A stretch of 64,000 bases of DNA, taken from Niveispirillum irakense DSM 11586 (GTDB lineage: Bacteria > Pseudomonadota > Alphaproteobacteria > Azospirillales > Azospirillaceae). A model generated the notes under the pieces. That model saw only the letters and a program-made list of their open reading frames with translations. It was not told the origin of the DNA and did not search any database. Of the stretch, positions 12,123-21,301 are shown piece after piece. The first letter of the stretch is position 1; each line of letters starts with the position of its first letter. The stretch spans positions 582,751 to 646,750 of the forward strand of contig NZ_KE386934.1 of NCBI RefSeq assembly GCF_000429645.1, given 5' to 3'. Made by a program: the position numbers and the translations under genes.

Positions 12123-13031
12123 TCAGGCAGCCTTGCCTTTACGGTAGCCATCATCGATCCAGGCCAGACAGCAGGCCTGCGCCAATTCCCGTACCCGCAG
12201 GATATAATTCTGTCGTTCCACCACCGAAATGACCCCGCGCGCGTCCAGCAGGTTGAACAGGTGGCTGGCCTTGATGCACTGGTCATAAGCGGGCAGCGCC
12301 AGATTATGCGACAGCAGCCGGGCGCATTCCTTCTCCGCGTTCTGGAAATGCTGGAGCAGCATGTCCGTATCCGCGAATTCGAAATTATGGGCGGAATATT
12401 CCTGCTCGGCGCGGTGGAACACCTCGCCATATTTCACCGCCGGTACATCGCCCACCGGATCGTTGAATTGCAGGTCATAGACGTTTTCCACGCCCTGGAT
12501 ATACATGGCCAGACGTTCCAGCCCATAGGTCAGTTCCGAGGCGATGGGGGCGCATTCAATGCCGCCAACCTGCTGGAAATAGGTGAACTGCGTCACCTCC
12601 ATCCCGTCGCACCAGACCTCCCAGCCCAGGCCCCAGGCGCCCAGCGTCGGGCTTTCCCAGTCATCTTCCACAAAGCGGATATCGTGCAGGGCGGGATCAA
12701 TGCCCAGCGCCACCAGCGATTGCAGGTACAGATCCTGAATATTGGCCGGCGACGGCTTCATGATCACCTGGAACTGGTAATAATGCTGCAGCCGGTTGGG
12801 GTTTTCGCCATAGCGCCCATCCTTGGGACGGCGCGACGGCTGCACATAGGCGGCGTTCCAGGCATCCGGCCCCAAGGCCCGCAGCGTGGTGGCCGGGTGG
12901 AACGTGCCCGCCCCCACTTCCATGTCATAGGGCTGCAGAATGGTGCAGCCTTGCGCCGCCCAAAAATTCTGCAGCGTCAGGATGACGCCCTGGAAGGAGA
13001 GAGGCTTCTTGCCCGATGCGCTGGCGGCCAT
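12123..13031 (-). CDS. glyQ: Glycine--tRNA ligase alpha subunit
   Basis: A 302-residue catalytic alpha subunit of glycyl-tRNA synthetase, a class II enzyme. Characteristic segments are [54 protein letters not shown] and [21 protein letters not shown] place the start at 13031 ([14 protein letters not shown]), because family members begin about ten residues before the LSFQ block and the longer upstream frame has no homology-like character. It is the first gene of the glyQ-glyS operon. A GTGCCCG/CGGGCAC hairpin at 13143-13165 in the upstream gap may separate it from the argB/P-loop unit. Confidence 0.96.
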   Translation of the reverse strand: MAASASGKKPLSFQGVILTLQNFWAAQGCTILQPYDMEVGAGTFHPATTLRALGPDAWNAAYVQPSRRPKDGRYGENPNRLQHYYQFQVIMKPSPANIQDLYLQSLVALGIDPALHDIRFVEDDWESPTLGAWGLGWEVWCDGMEVTQFTYFQQVGGIECAPIASELTYGLERLAMYIQGVENVYDLQFNDPVGDVPAVKYGEVFHRAEQEYSAHNFEFADTDMLLQHFQNAEKECARLLSHNLALPAYDQCIKASHLFNLLDARGVISVVERQNYILRVRELAQACCLAWIDDGYRKGKAA

Positions 13032-13190
13032 ATGTCCCGGACTTCTACGCTTAACGTTGCAGGTGGCAGGCACCTTAGTCGTGCGTCCAGGCCAAATCAA
13101 GGCGAGGTGCCGGTTAAGATATGTGCGGTGATTGCAGGGCTTGTGCCCGTTTGTTGCGCGGGCACCGCAACAGCGGCGATGGCACCGGTA

Positions 13191-13658
13191 TCAGCGCAGC
13201 AGCGCCATGGCATGGGCCGCCGCCTCTTCATCCAGAAGCGAGGTGGAGCAACCCGTCGCCCCCTCCCCCATTGCCGGTTCGGACTGGCAGCGCACATTGC
13301 GCCAGGGGTCTGCCGGCGGGCCATCGGCAACATGGAACATGACCCCGCCGGGGAAGCTGGCAAGACGCGGGCGCAGGCCCTGTTCCGACAGGTCGGCCTG
13401 CGCCCCCAGATCCATCACCACGGCACTGCCGGCGACAATGGATTGCGCCGCCATCTGCCACATCAGATCGTGGCAGCGGGCAATGCGGGCCGCCAGCCAG
13501 ACCGCATCACAATCAGATGTCAGGTCAGGCACGAACAAGCCCCCCATCCATTCATCCAGGCACAGGCGCAGGCCCGGCAATTCCGCCACCAGTTTACGGA
13601 TATAGGCGGCCTTGCCGGGCCCTTGCGGCCCCTGGATCAGATGGAGGTGCCGGTTCAT
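13191..13658 (-). CDS. Small P-loop NTPase-like protein coupled to argB
   Basis: A 155-residue protein starting [20 protein letters not shown], where GPQGPGKA resembles a Walker A/P-loop (GxxxxGK[ST] with Ala-Ala in place of Ser/Thr). [13 protein letters not shown] could supply a Walker B-like Asp, and [10 protein letters not shown] follows. The pattern is reminiscent of small AAA_33/zeta-toxin-like kinases, but the usual Ser/Thr after the Lys is missing, so catalysis is uncertain. Its ATG overlaps the argB stop as ATGA (13655-13658), so the two are translationally coupled. I do not recognise a named family. Confidence 0.6.
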   Translation of the reverse strand: MNRHLHLIQGPQGPGKAAYIRKLVAELPGLRLCLDEWMGGLFVPDLTSDCDAVWLAARIARCHDLMWQMAAQSIVAGSAVVMDLGAQADLSEQGLRPRLASFPGGVMFHVADGPPADPWRNVRCQSEPAMGEGATGCSTSLLDEEAAAHAMALLR

Positions 13659-14569
13659 TTCTTCCCGATCAAGGTGCCGGCGCCACCTTCGGTGAAGATT
13701 TCCAGCAGGATGGCATGGGGCACGCGACCATCCAGGATGACCGCCCCTTCCACCCCGCCGATCACGGCGTCGATGCAGGTTTCCAGCTTCGGGATCATGC
13801 CGCCGAAGGCCGTGCCATCGGCAATGGCCCCCTTCGCGGCTTCCACCGTCAGGGAGGTGACCAGATTCTTGTCCTTGTCCAGGAATCCCGCCACATCGGT
13901 CAGCAGCAGCAGGCGCATCGCGCCCATGGCGGCGGCGATGGCACCGGCCGCCGTGTCGGCATTGATATTATAGGTCTGGCCATCCTCGCCGATGCCGATC
14001 GGGGCGATGACGGGGATGAAGCCGGCATTGCGCAGCTTGTGCAGGATTTCCGGGTTGATGCGGAACGGCTCCCCCACGAAGCCCAGATCCACCACCTTCT
14101 CGATATTGCTGTCCGGGTCACGCTTGGTGCGGGTGGCCTTGCGCGCCTCGATCAGATCATCATCCTTGCCCGACAGGCCGATGGCATCGCCGCCGGCATC
14201 GTTGATCAGGGCGACGATCTCCTTATTGATGGAGCCAGACAGCACCATTTCGGCAATTTCCATCGTCTCCTTGTCGGTGACGCGCAGGCCGTCGATGAAT
14301 TCCGACTTGATCTGCAGCCGGTCCAGCATATTGCCGATCTGCGGGCCGCCGCCATGGACGACGATCGGATAGGCCCCCACCTGCTTCAGCAGCACGATAT
14401 CATTGGCGAAGCGGCGGGCCAGTTCCGGGTTGCCCATGGCATGGCCGCCATACTTCACCACGACGATCTTACCGTCATAGTGCCGCATATAGGGCAACGC
14501 CTCCGACAGGGTTCTGGCCTTGGCAAGCCATTCCTCGCGGGTGGGGGTCGGGGCGGCGGGTGCGGTCAT
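13655..14569 (-). CDS. argB: Acetylglutamate kinase
   Basis: A 304-residue amino-acid kinase that phosphorylates N-acetyl-L-glutamate in arginine biosynthesis. Key motifs are [13 protein letters not shown] (phosphate-binding Lys and Gly-rich loop), [15 protein letters not shown] (substrate binding) and [19 protein letters not shown]. The ATG at 14569 ([15 protein letters not shown]) has GGAG eight bases upstream, so I prefer it to a start at 14629. The N-terminal helix [17 protein letters not shown] is the one used for arginine-sensitive hexamer formation in this family, so feedback inhibition by arginine is plausible. It overlaps the following P-loop gene by 4 bases. Confidence 0.96.
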   Translation of the reverse strand: MTAPAAPTPTREEWLAKARTLSEALPYMRHYDGKIVVVKYGGHAMGNPELARRFANDIVLLKQVGAYPIVVHGGGPQIGNMLDRLQIKSEFIDGLRVTDKETMEIAEMVLSGSINKEIVALINDAGGDAIGLSGKDDDLIEARKATRTKRDPDSNIEKVVDLGFVGEPFRINPEILHKLRNAGFIPVIAPIGIGEDGQTYNINADTAAGAIAAAMGAMRLLLLTDVAGFLDKDKNLVTSLTVEAAKGAIADGTAFGGMIPKLETCIDAVIGGVEGAVILDGRVPHAILLEIFTEGGAGTLIGKK

Positions 14570-14740
14570 GGAGGCGGCTCCGAAAGAAGGTGGGGCATGA
14601 TGCCGGGCAAACGGCGCAGTGTCTAACATCTGGTGGTGGCGATGGGCAATGCGGGATTGTTCTTGTCACAAAAGTCCCGCTTGCATGGCCGTTCACCCTG
14701 TGTTCCGATCCTTGACGATAAATGTATCGGGGGGATGCAT

Positions 14741-15397
14741 ATGCCAGTCAAACCGGTCCTTTATGGTGCCAAGGGCTGTGGCTCCGCCGTGGTGGAAGCC
14801 GCCTTCACCTTACTGGGGGAGGGTTACGGTTATGTGGAAGCGGAGCCGTGGACGCCATCACCGGCGGTAGACGCATTACGCGCGGTGAACCCGCTGGTCC
14901 AAATCCCCACCCTGCGCCTGCCCGACGGCACGGTGATGACGGAATCGGTGGCCATCCTGCTCTGGCTGCTGGAGCGGCATCCCGGCGCGCTGGCCCCGGC
15001 ACCGGGTGATCCCCTGCGCCCCACCTTCCTGCGCTGGCTGGTCTATCTGCCGGCTGCGATCTATCCCATGTATACGGTGGGGGACTTTTGTGACCGGTGG
15101 GTGCCGGGGGCCGATGCCCAGGCCGCGCTGAAGCAGGCCACCATCGATCGCACGCTGGCCTGCTGGCAGGCGATGGAAGCGGCGTTGAAGCCGCAACCCG
15201 GCGGCTGGGTTCTCGGCACGCCGGATTGGACCGTGTTGGACCTCTATATATGTATGATGACGCATTGGCGGCCCCGCCGGCAGGCTATCGCCGCTGTTGC
15301 GCCCGGCATTGTCACTGTCGCGCGCAAGGTGGAGGCCGATCCGCGGCTGGCTGGTTTCTGGCAACGTCATTTCGGTGCCGGCTATGATGATCCGTGA
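14741..15397 (+). CDS. Glutathione S-transferase family protein
   Basis: A 218-residue protein with a thioredoxin-like N-terminal domain (MPVKPVLYGAKGCGSAVVEA) including the cis-Pro/glutathione-binding block NPLVQIPTLRLPDGTVMTES. An all-helical C-terminal domain follows (RWLVYLPAAIYPMYTVGDF...VLGTPDWTVLDLYICMM). These are hallmarks of cytosolic GSTs; substrate and class cannot be told from sequence. The ATG at 14741 follows a GGGGGG run at six bases; an ATG at 14735 is also possible. It is transcribed divergently from argB. Confidence 0.85.
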   Translation: MPVKPVLYGAKGCGSAVVEAAFTLLGEGYGYVEAEPWTPSPAVDALRAVNPLVQIPTLRLPDGTVMTESVAILLWLLERHPGALAPAPGDPLRPTFLRWLVYLPAAIYPMYTVGDFCDRWVPGADAQAALKQATIDRTLACWQAMEAALKPQPGGWVLGTPDWTVLDLYICMMTHWRPRRQAIAAVAPGIVTVARKVEADPRLAGFWQRHFGAGYDDP

Positions 15398-15430
15398 GAC
15401 CGCAATCAACGGAGATACAACTCCCCCCCC

Positions 15431-16312
15431 CTATTGCGCGGTGGCCTGCAATCCCTTCGCGGTGCCGCTGGTGCGATCAAAATAAAGCACGGCCTTCTGC
15501 CCGGAACTGTTGACCAGCACCAGCCTGTCCTTTTCCAGACCCTGCTCCCCCACCGGCTCCCGACCTTCCCGCTTCCAGCCAGGATAAAGGATATCCGCCA
15601 CCGCCTCTTCCGCCGCCGCGGCCTTTGCATCGGTGGAAATGGCATCGGGCTCAAAGCGGACCGGATCATCCACACTGTCACCGCTGCCGGTCATGGCGGG
15701 AAGGTTGCGCTGGCGGCGCGTCACTTCCAGCAGCGTGCGATGTCCTTCCCGCACCCCTTCATGGCCAGCGCGGCGCGCCACGCTCAGCCAATAGACCGCC
15801 TGGCCAAAATGTTTCTCATACCGGTCAGGGTCGCGCGGGATCAGCCTTTCACCCAGCGTGGCCGCCGCATCCGGATGGCCGCGCCGGGCCACAGCGACCA
15901 GATCGACCATCCCGCCCTGAATATCCTGCGCCATCCCCTCCCCCCGCATTTTGAACAAAGCCAGGGTGAAGGCGGCCTGGGCACTGCCCAGATCAGCGGC
16001 GCGGCGCAGCAGGGCGGCCGCCTGTGCCTTATCCATCGCCATTCCCTCGCCCTTGAAATAGCGTTTGGATTCCGCAATCAGCGGGGCAGCGGCTGGCGGT
16101 TCCGCCGGCGGGGTGATCAACCCTTCCATAGGCACATCGGCCATCTGTCCCGTCAGCGGCAGAAGCGGATCGGCGTCAGGTGCGGATGGGGTAAGGGTAA
16201 CAGCGCCATTGGACGGCGTTGCCTGCCGGCTGGCACATCCGGTCAACGGCACCAGCAGGAACAGGCAGCAGAGAAGGGTGCGGCAGGACATGGGGCCCCT
16301 GATTTCCGACAT
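15431..16312 (-). CDS. Sel1-repeat lipoprotein
   Basis: A 293-residue protein with a lipoprotein signal peptide: a hydrophobic run LLCCLFLLVPLTGC ending in the lipobox LTGC, so the Cys should be acylated and the protein membrane-anchored. Sel1/TPR-like repeats follow (KRYFKGEGMAMDKAQAAALL RRAADLGSAQAAFTLALFK; KHFGQAVYWLSVARRAGHEG), then a C-terminal region ending in a beta-rich YP..KREG...VLVNSSGQKAVLYFDR segment. The start at 16312 gives MSEIRGPMSC; the downstream ATG at 16291 would also leave an intact lipobox. It converges on the GST gene. The role is unknown; Sel1 proteins usually act in protein-protein contacts in the periplasm. Confidence 0.75.
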   Translation of the reverse strand: MSEIRGPMSCRTLLCCLFLLVPLTGCASRQATPSNGAVTLTPSAPDADPLLPLTGQMADVPMEGLITPPAEPPAAAPLIAESKRYFKGEGMAMDKAQAAALLRRAADLGSAQAAFTLALFKMRGEGMAQDIQGGMVDLVAVARRGHPDAAATLGERLIPRDPDRYEKHFGQAVYWLSVARRAGHEGVREGHRTLLEVTRRQRNLPAMTGSGDSVDDPVRFEPDAISTDAKAAAAEEAVADILYPGWKREGREPVGEQGLEKDRLVLVNSSGQKAVLYFDRTSGTAKGLQATAQ

Positions 16313-16430
16313 CGCCCTTTCTTTGTGCCGCCGGACCAGCGGCCCTGTCAAATAAAGGGCGCAAGGGCGGATGGGCTTACCCGTTCGGGTAGTGCGGCGC
16401 CCAAGCAGGAATGGCACCCAAAAGACAAAG

Positions 16431-16465
16431 AAAAAGCCGGTGAACCAAGGGTCCACCGGCTTTTT
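16431..16465. terminator. Bidirectional terminator beside tRNA-Pro
   Basis: AAAAAGCCGGTG (16431-16442) pairs with CACCGGCTTTTT (16454-16465) around an 11-base loop. It carries a T tract on both strands. It lies three bases beyond the tRNA 3' end on the minus strand and is the likely tRNA terminator. Confidence 0.88.
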
Positions 16466-16467
16466 AC

Positions 16468-16544
16468 TGGTCGGAGTAAGAGGATTCGAACCTCCGGCCT
16501 CTGCCTCCCGAAAGCAGCGCTCTACCAGGCTGAGCTATACTCCG
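16468..16544 (-). tRNA. tRNA-Pro(CGG)
   Basis: On the minus strand the 77-base gene starts CGGAGTATAGCTCAGCCTGG and ends TCCGACCA with the CCA encoded. The acceptor stem CGGAGTA pairs with TACTCCG. The anticodon arm CTGCT-TTCGGGA-GGCAG places CGG at the anticodon, and the T arm reads CGGAGGTTCGAATCCTC. This decodes CCG proline codons. A bidirectional terminator follows. Confidence 0.96.
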
Positions 16545-16749
16545 TCATGTCCGCCTCGGTGCCGTTCGTCTGGCGCCCCGTGGCGTGGGCGGGTGTATAG
16601 CGCTATCCCCGACTGGCTGCAAGCACTTGATGCAGGTTTTTCCAAAAAACTGAACGCATGGCAGATGCGCAGGCCTATCACGTTGAAAACAAACAAAAAG
16701 GCCGGGCGTTTCCACCCGGCCTTCTCATATCGCTCCTAAGCGGGACTGA

Positions 16750-17772
16750 TCAGTAATCGCGGTTGACCACGAATTCCAGCACGTCCAGCAGGGCGCGCTT
16801 CACGGGGCTGGCCGGGAACAGGCCCAGCGCATCCCGGGCGACGGAAACATAATGGCGGGCCCGCTCCACGCTGTCGCGCAGGGCATTATGCCTGGCCATC
16901 AGCTCGATCGCATGATCCAGATCGCCGTCCTGCTGCTCCATATCTTCCATGGTGCGGCGCCAGAAGGCCCGTTCCTCGTCCGTGCCCCGGCGGAAAGCCA
17001 GCACGACCGGCAGGGTGATCTTGCCTTCCCGGAAATCGTCGCCCACCGTCTTGCCCAGACGGGCCTGGGCGGCGGAATAATCCAGCACATCATCGACAAG
17101 CTGGAAGGCGATGCCGAGATTGAGGCCGAAGCTGCGCAGCGCCTCCTCCTCCGCAGCCGGGCGGTCGGCGACGACGGCACCGATGCGGCAGGCGGCGGCG
17201 AACAGTTCCGCCGTCTTGGCCTTGATCACCTCAAGATAGGCTTCCTCGCTCGTCTCCGTATCGTTGGAGGTGGTGAGCTGAAGCACCTCCCCTTCCGCGA
17301 TGACGGCCGAGGCGTTGGACAGGATGCGCAGCACATCCAGCGACCCATCCTCCACCATCACCTGGAAGGCGCGGGCGAACAGGAAATCCCCGACCAGGAC
17401 CGAGGATTTATTGCCGAACACGGCATTGGCGCTGGCCTGACCGCGGCGCAGGTCGCTTTCATCCACCACATCATCATGCAGCAGGGTGGCAGTGTGGATG
17501 AATTCCACGCACGCCGCCAGCGGCTTATGCCGGTCGCCCTTGTAACCGCAGAGATTGGCGGCCGCCAGCGTCAGCACCGGGCGCAACCGCTTGCCACCGC
17601 TGGCAACCAGATATCCCGCCAGTTGGGGAATCAGCGCCACAGGGGAATGCATGCGGGCGACGATCAGTTCATTCACATCGACCAGATCATCGGCAACCAG
17701 CGCCACCAGTTGGTCGAGCGCGTCCGAGCCCGGCTTGCGCCGCTTGGGGTCAAGGGTGGTCACGGTGGCCAC
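16750..17772 (-). CDS. ispB: Polyprenyl (octa-/decaprenyl) diphosphate synthase
   Basis: A trans-prenyltransferase of about 340 residues that builds the isoprenoid tail for ubiquinone. Both Asp-rich motifs are intact: LLHDDVVDESDLRRG (first DDxxD, with the following RR) and FQLVDDVLDYSA (second). GGKRLRPVLTLAAA binds isopentenyl diphosphate. The chain length (C50 would be usual for alphaproteobacteria) cannot be fixed from sequence. I chose the GTG at 17772 (VATVTTLDPKRRKPG), with GGAG ten bases upstream, because extension to 17964 would run across the divergent DUF2007 gene. It links functionally to ubiA and ubiD elsewhere in the window. Confidence 0.92.
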   Translation of the reverse strand: MATVTTLDPKRRKPGSDALDQLVALVADDLVDVNELIVARMHSPVALIPQLAGYLVASGGKRLRPVLTLAAANLCGYKGDRHKPLAACVEFIHTATLLHDDVVDESDLRRGQASANAVFGNKSSVLVGDFLFARAFQVMVEDGSLDVLRILSNASAVIAEGEVLQLTTSNDTETSEEAYLEVIKAKTAELFAAACRIGAVVADRPAAEEEALRSFGLNLGIAFQLVDDVLDYSAAQARLGKTVGDDFREGKITLPVVLAFRRGTDEERAFWRRTMEDMEQQDGDLDHAIELMARHNALRDSVERARHYVSVARDALGLFPASPVKRALLDVLEFVVNRDY

Positions 17773-17938
17773 GGATCGGGTACTCCATACCAGGACAGGC
17801 GGGAACGGGCCCGCATGATTGACGGACCGTTGATCGCAGGGGAGCATAGCGGGGGAGCCGCCGGGGTCAAGGCCCGCGCGCGACCGCCACCGGCATGACC
17901 GCCCTGCCACGATGGACATATATAAGAAAGAAGTGGCG

Positions 17939-18163
17939 ATGAAGGAACTGATGCGAAGCAACAACCCGGTGGAGATTGCTTATGCCCAGGCCTTGCTGGC
18001 AGATTCGGGCATCGGCTGTGTGCTGCTGGACCAGCATGCCGCCGCCCTGGATGGCAGCATCGGCGCCCTGCCCCGGCGGCTTTGCGTCGGCGATGATGAT
18101 CTGGCGGAGGCGCAGACATTGCTGCGCGACGCCGGGTTGATCAATAAGGAGGGGCCACAGTGA
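17939..18163 (+). CDS. DUF2007-like small protein
   Basis: A 74-residue protein (MKELMRSNNPVEIAYAQALL ...) ending in DDDLAEAQTLLRDAGL. The pattern of a short strand, a helix over N-P-V-E-A-A-LL.DSGI and a final strand/helix with L.V...D...A..LL matches the DUF2007 'putative signal transducing protein' family, a GlnB-like small fold. The ATG at 17939 has AAGAAG upstream. It is followed 46 bases later by the methyltransferase gene and is likely co-transcribed with it. Function is unknown. Confidence 0.72.
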   Translation: MKELMRSNNPVEIAYAQALLADSGIGCVLLDQHAAALDGSIGALPRRLCVGDDDLAEAQTLLRDAGLINKEGPQ

Positions 18164-18209
18164 CAGGGCTGATTCTGGGACGCCACATCCTATATCTATA
18201 TGCCGGTGA

Positions 18210-18986
18210 ATGATAATGGTGGATGAAGATGCCGCACCCGTGGCCCTGCTGGGTGGGCGGGTGACGCTGTATCTGCCGGCGAAGGGCTATCGTGCCGCCA
18301 TCGACCCGGTTTTACTCGCAGCATCTATCCCGGCTGAACCGGGGCAGCGGGTGCTGGACCTGGGGTGCGGGGCCGGCGCCGCCCTGCTGTGCCTGGCCGC
18401 GCGCTGCCCCTCGATCAGCCTGACAGGGCTGGACATCCAGGCAGAGGCGTTGCGCTGGGCACAGCAGGGCATTGCGGCGGGCGGCTGGGCAGATCGCGCC
18501 GCGCTGATACAGGGCGACGTGGCACAGATTGCCGATAGCGGCCTTTCCCCTAACAGTTTCGATCATGTGATGACCAATCCGCCTTTCTGGGAAGCGGGCC
18601 GGCACAGCCCCTCCCCCCGTGCCGGCAAGGCCGCCAGCCATGGTGAGGGAGGGGCCGACCTTGCCGCCTTCATCCAGGCGGGCTTGCGCCTGTTGAAAAG
18701 CGGGGGCAGCCTCAGCGTAATTTTCCCTGCCGAACGGCTGGCGACCTTACTGACGCTGATGGAGGGGCGGTTTGGGGATATCGCCGTCTTCCCGCTCTGG
18801 CCGCGCGCGGGTGTGGCGGCGAAGCGGGTGGTTGTCCAGGGACGGCGCGACCGACGCTCCCCCCTGCGCCTGCTGCCCGGTCTGGTACTGCATGCGGATG
18901 GTGCGGATTACACAGCCGAAGCCGAAGCCATTCTGCGTCATGGAGAGGGGCTTCACCTGGGCCCTGGCCCCGCCGGCGGGCGATGA
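18210..18986 (+). CDS. TrmN6-like tRNA/N6-adenine methyltransferase
   Basis: A 258-residue class I SAM-dependent methyltransferase. The SAM-binding motif I is RVLDLGCGAGAALLCLA, and the acidic loop LTGLDIQAEA follows. The catalytic motif MTNPPF identifies an N6-adenine or N5-glutamine type methylase. The N-terminal block KGYRAAIDPVLLAA is the signature seen in the tRNA1(Val) A37 methyltransferase group (COG4123). A tRNA-modifying role is therefore likely but not proven. Two in-frame ATGs (18210 and 18216) are possible starts. It lies downstream of the DUF2007-like gene. Confidence 0.82.
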   Translation: MIMVDEDAAPVALLGGRVTLYLPAKGYRAAIDPVLLAASIPAEPGQRVLDLGCGAGAALLCLAARCPSISLTGLDIQAEALRWAQQGIAAGGWADRAALIQGDVAQIADSGLSPNSFDHVMTNPPFWEAGRHSPSPRAGKAASHGEGGADLAAFIQAGLRLLKSGGSLSVIFPAERLATLLTLMEGRFGDIAVFPLWPRAGVAAKRVVVQGRRDRRSPLRLLPGLVLHADGADYTAEAEAILRHGEGLHLGPGPAGGR

Positions 18987-18990
18987 GGGA

Positions 18991-19755
18991 TTAATTGGTG
19001 CGGACATAAAGCTGGGGGATCGCCGCCAGCGTGCCATCAAGACGCATCGATTCCACCGCCGCCGCCAGAGCCTTGACATAGGCCGGGTCACATTGCAGCG
19101 AACAGCCCAGATAGATAGAATCCACCTGGATCACATCACCAACGATCAGCGGTTCGGTATGGCCCTCGCCCTGCCACCGCCATTGCGCCTGGAAACCGCT
19201 GGTGAACCACGCATCGCCCCGCCCCATCCGCAGCATATAGGGTTCGTTCATCCCCATCGGCACCGATATGATCAGGTGGAGCGGATAATTGGCATCTTTC
19301 AATGCCTGTTCGGGGGCGCTGCCGGCAGCAACGATGATACGCACCCCAAGGGCGCGGGCCTGGTCCAACGTATCAACCCGGTGCTTCAGGCTGACCAGCA
19401 CCCGCTCCACCGACAATAGAGGAGCGATCCAGGTAAAATCGGCCTCGCGCGACGGCAACCGCGTGAGCGGAACGATCAGCGTGTCCTTGGCGGCAGAGCC
19501 AGTTTCCTTGACCCGCTTCCAGGGCATGAAGGTGATATGCGGCACCAGTCCCGCGCGGCGAACCGCTTCCACCACCATATCCAGCACGATGCCACGGCGG
19601 GCCGGCTCCTCCAGCACAAGCGGGGGAATTTCAGAAGCCATGATGCTAATCGCTGCTTCCTGGCCTCGTGCAGGCACAGCAAGAGACCCCATCACCAGGA
19701 GTGACAGGGCGGGGACGCAGAGCCGGCGCACAAGGGAATGATGCCGTGCAACCAT
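18991..19755 (-). CDS. Periplasmic solute-binding protein (SBP_bac_3-like)
   Basis: A protein of about 254 residues with a signal peptide (VRRLCVPALSLLVMGSLAVP, cleavage near ARG/QEA). The SBP_bac_3 style fold follows, with SIMASEIPPLVLEEP, MVVEAVRRAGLVPHITFMPW and a late DSIYLGCSLQCDPAYVKALA segment. Such proteins bind amino acids or small polar ligands, but the permease and ATPase genes are absent, so it may act as an orphan sensor-type binder. Two Cys (CSLQC) could form a disulphide. The start at 19755 (MVARHHSLVRR) is preferred over 19770, which differs by five residues. It converges on the methyltransferase gene with a 4-base gap. Confidence 0.72.
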   Translation of the reverse strand: MVARHHSLVRRLCVPALSLLVMGSLAVPARGQEAAISIMASEIPPLVLEEPARRGIVLDMVVEAVRRAGLVPHITFMPWKRVKETGSAAKDTLIVPLTRLPSREADFTWIAPLLSVERVLVSLKHRVDTLDQARALGVRIIVAAGSAPEQALKDANYPLHLIISVPMGMNEPYMLRMGRGDAWFTSGFQAQWRWQGEGHTEPLIVGDVIQVDSIYLGCSLQCDPAYVKALAAAVESMRLDGTLAAIPQLYVRTN

Positions 19756-19891
19756 ACCTTCACGTTGCATAGGCTTTTCCGCCCCGTCAACCGGGCAAAG
19801 AGCGCGGAAGTATGGCCCGCCCCTTTCGCAGCCCCGAACCAGCCCCTATTTAGAATGAAGTCATTTTCCCAGAACAAGGCCGCCACCCCCC

Positions 19892-20728
19892 ATGCTGATC
19901 CGCCGTATCGCCAAACTGGCCGGTGCCTCTGTGCCGCCGATCGTGTCCGCCATCCGGTTGTCCGGGGTGATCAGCGCCCAGGGCACCGCGCGGCGCGGAT
20001 TGTCGATGGAGCATCTGGCCGACCCGATTGAGCGCGCCTTTGCCCCGCCGGATGTGTCGGCCGTGGTGCTGCTGGTCAATTCGCCGGGCGGGTCGCCGGT
20101 GCAATCCTCCCTGATCGCCGGCCGCATCCGCGCCTTGTCGCAGGAAAAATCAGTGCCCGTGCTGGCCTTTGTGGAAGATGTGGCGGCGTCGGGCGGCTAT
20201 TGGCTGGCGTGCGCGGCGGATGAAATCGTGGCCGATCCCGCCTCCATCGTCGGGTCCATTGGCGTGGTGTCCGCCGGTTTCGGCTTCACCGACCTGATCG
20301 CCAAGATCGGGGTGGAACGCCGCGTCCACACCTCTGGCACGTCCAAGGCGATGCTGGACCCGTTCCGCCCGGAACGGCCCGACGATGTGGCCCATCTGGA
20401 AGCCCTGCAGGCCGAGGTGCATGAAGGGTTCAAGCAATGGGTCCGCCAGCGGCGCGGTGCCCGGCTGGACGGCAAGGACGAGGCGGAACTGTTCAACGGT
20501 GCCTTCTGGTCCGGTGCCCGTGCGCTGGAACTGGGGCTGGTGGACCGGCTGGGCGATGTGCGGTCGGTGATGCGGGAACGGTTTGGCGAGAAGGTACGCA
20601 TCCATGTGGTAAACCCGACCAAGCGACCGGGGATTGGCCGGCTGATCGGGCTGGATACCGCCACCCTGGCCGAAGGGGCGCTGGATCTGGCCTCGGAACG
20701 CACGGCCTTCGCCCGGTTCGGCCTCTGA
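19892..20728 (+). CDS. S49 family signal-peptide-peptidase-like protease
   Basis: A 278-residue short SppA-type serine protease of the S49/ClpP-crotonase superfamily. VVLLVNSPGGSPVQSSLIAG is the oxyanion region and VEDVAASGGYWLACAAD carries the catalytic Ser. SAGFGFTDLIAKIGVERRVH leads to TSGTSKAMLDPFRP with the likely general-base Lys. The N-terminus (MLIRRIAKLAG) has no clear membrane anchor, unlike SppA. Its likely role is degradation of cleaved signal peptides or membrane peptides at the cytoplasmic face. It is transcribed divergently from the binding protein. Confidence 0.88.
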   Translation: MLIRRIAKLAGASVPPIVSAIRLSGVISAQGTARRGLSMEHLADPIERAFAPPDVSAVVLLVNSPGGSPVQSSLIAGRIRALSQEKSVPVLAFVEDVAASGGYWLACAADEIVADPASIVGSIGVVSAGFGFTDLIAKIGVERRVHTSGTSKAMLDPFRPERPDDVAHLEALQAEVHEGFKQWVRQRRGARLDGKDEAELFNGAFWSGARALELGLVDRLGDVRSVMRERFGEKVRIHVVNPTKRPGIGRLIGLDTATLAEGALDLASERTAFARFGL

Positions 20729-20826
20729 CGCTTCGGGCCTTAAGGCTGCGACCTTTTAAGGCTTTCCTGCCGCCGCCCTATTTTGGTCTTGGCACCGGGG
20801 CGGCGGATCGCCATTCTCGCGGGATC

Positions 20827-21081
20827 ATGCTGTCCTTGACCAAACTCATCACCCTGATCGGCATTCTTGCCATCGTCTGGTTCGGCTTTCGCCTGGTGGG
20901 CAAGCTGCAACGCCAACGCGCCGACGCCCTGCGCCGCGCCGGCGGCAAAGACGCCAGCCCCAAAGGCAACCGCACCCCGCCGAAAGCCAGCTCCGCCGAA
21001 GACATGGTGAAATGCCCGACCTGCGGCGTCTATATCCCCGCCGACGCGAAGAAATGCGGGACGCCGGGCTGCCGGCAGTGA
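20827..21081 (+). CDS. PP0621-like small membrane protein with Cys cluster
   Basis: An 84-residue protein with one N-terminal transmembrane helix (KLITLIGILAIVWFGFRLVG), a basic linker and a C-terminal CxxC...C....C cluster (MVKCPTCGVYIPADAKKCG TPGC). The arrangement matches the small PP0621-type proteins, where the M-V-x-C-x-x-C-G-V-x-x-P motif is typical and suggests a zinc ribbon facing the cytoplasm. The start at 20827 gives the helix directly. It follows the S49 gene in the same direction after 98 bases. Function is unknown. Confidence 0.7.
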   Translation: MLSLTKLITLIGILAIVWFGFRLVGKLQRQRADALRRAGGKDASPKGNRTPPKASSAEDMVKCPTCGVYIPADAKKCGTPGCRQ

Positions 21082-21184
21082 GGGGCGAAAGGCTTGCGGG
21101 GCCAACGGTGACCTTTGCCATAGGCTATGGGAATCGCATTTCGTTGTCCGCAAATCACAATCGTTAAATTGCGGAGACTTAAGG

Positions 21185-21301
21185 ATGAAATCAATATTTT
21201 ATTGGTCCTGGCCCGCCCTCCTGCTGACGGTTGGCATTATCGGACAATCAATGTCTGAAAACGTCAATCGCGCAGGAAATTATCTACGTTCAGTTTCTTG
21301 A
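21185..21301 (+). CDS. Possible 38-residue membrane peptide at island edge
   Basis: A short frame (MKSIFYWSWPALLLTVGIIG then QSMSENVNRAGNYLRSVS) with one hydrophobic segment and a polar tail. GGAG lies eight bases before the ATG, an excellent ribosome site for this genome. It ends 22 bases inside the 3' end of the opposing nuclease-like gene. It could be a real small membrane protein or the stump of a chromosomal gene cut by island insertion. Too short for a family call. Confidence 0.4.
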   Translation: MKSIFYWSWPALLLTVGIIGQSMSENVNRAGNYLRSVS

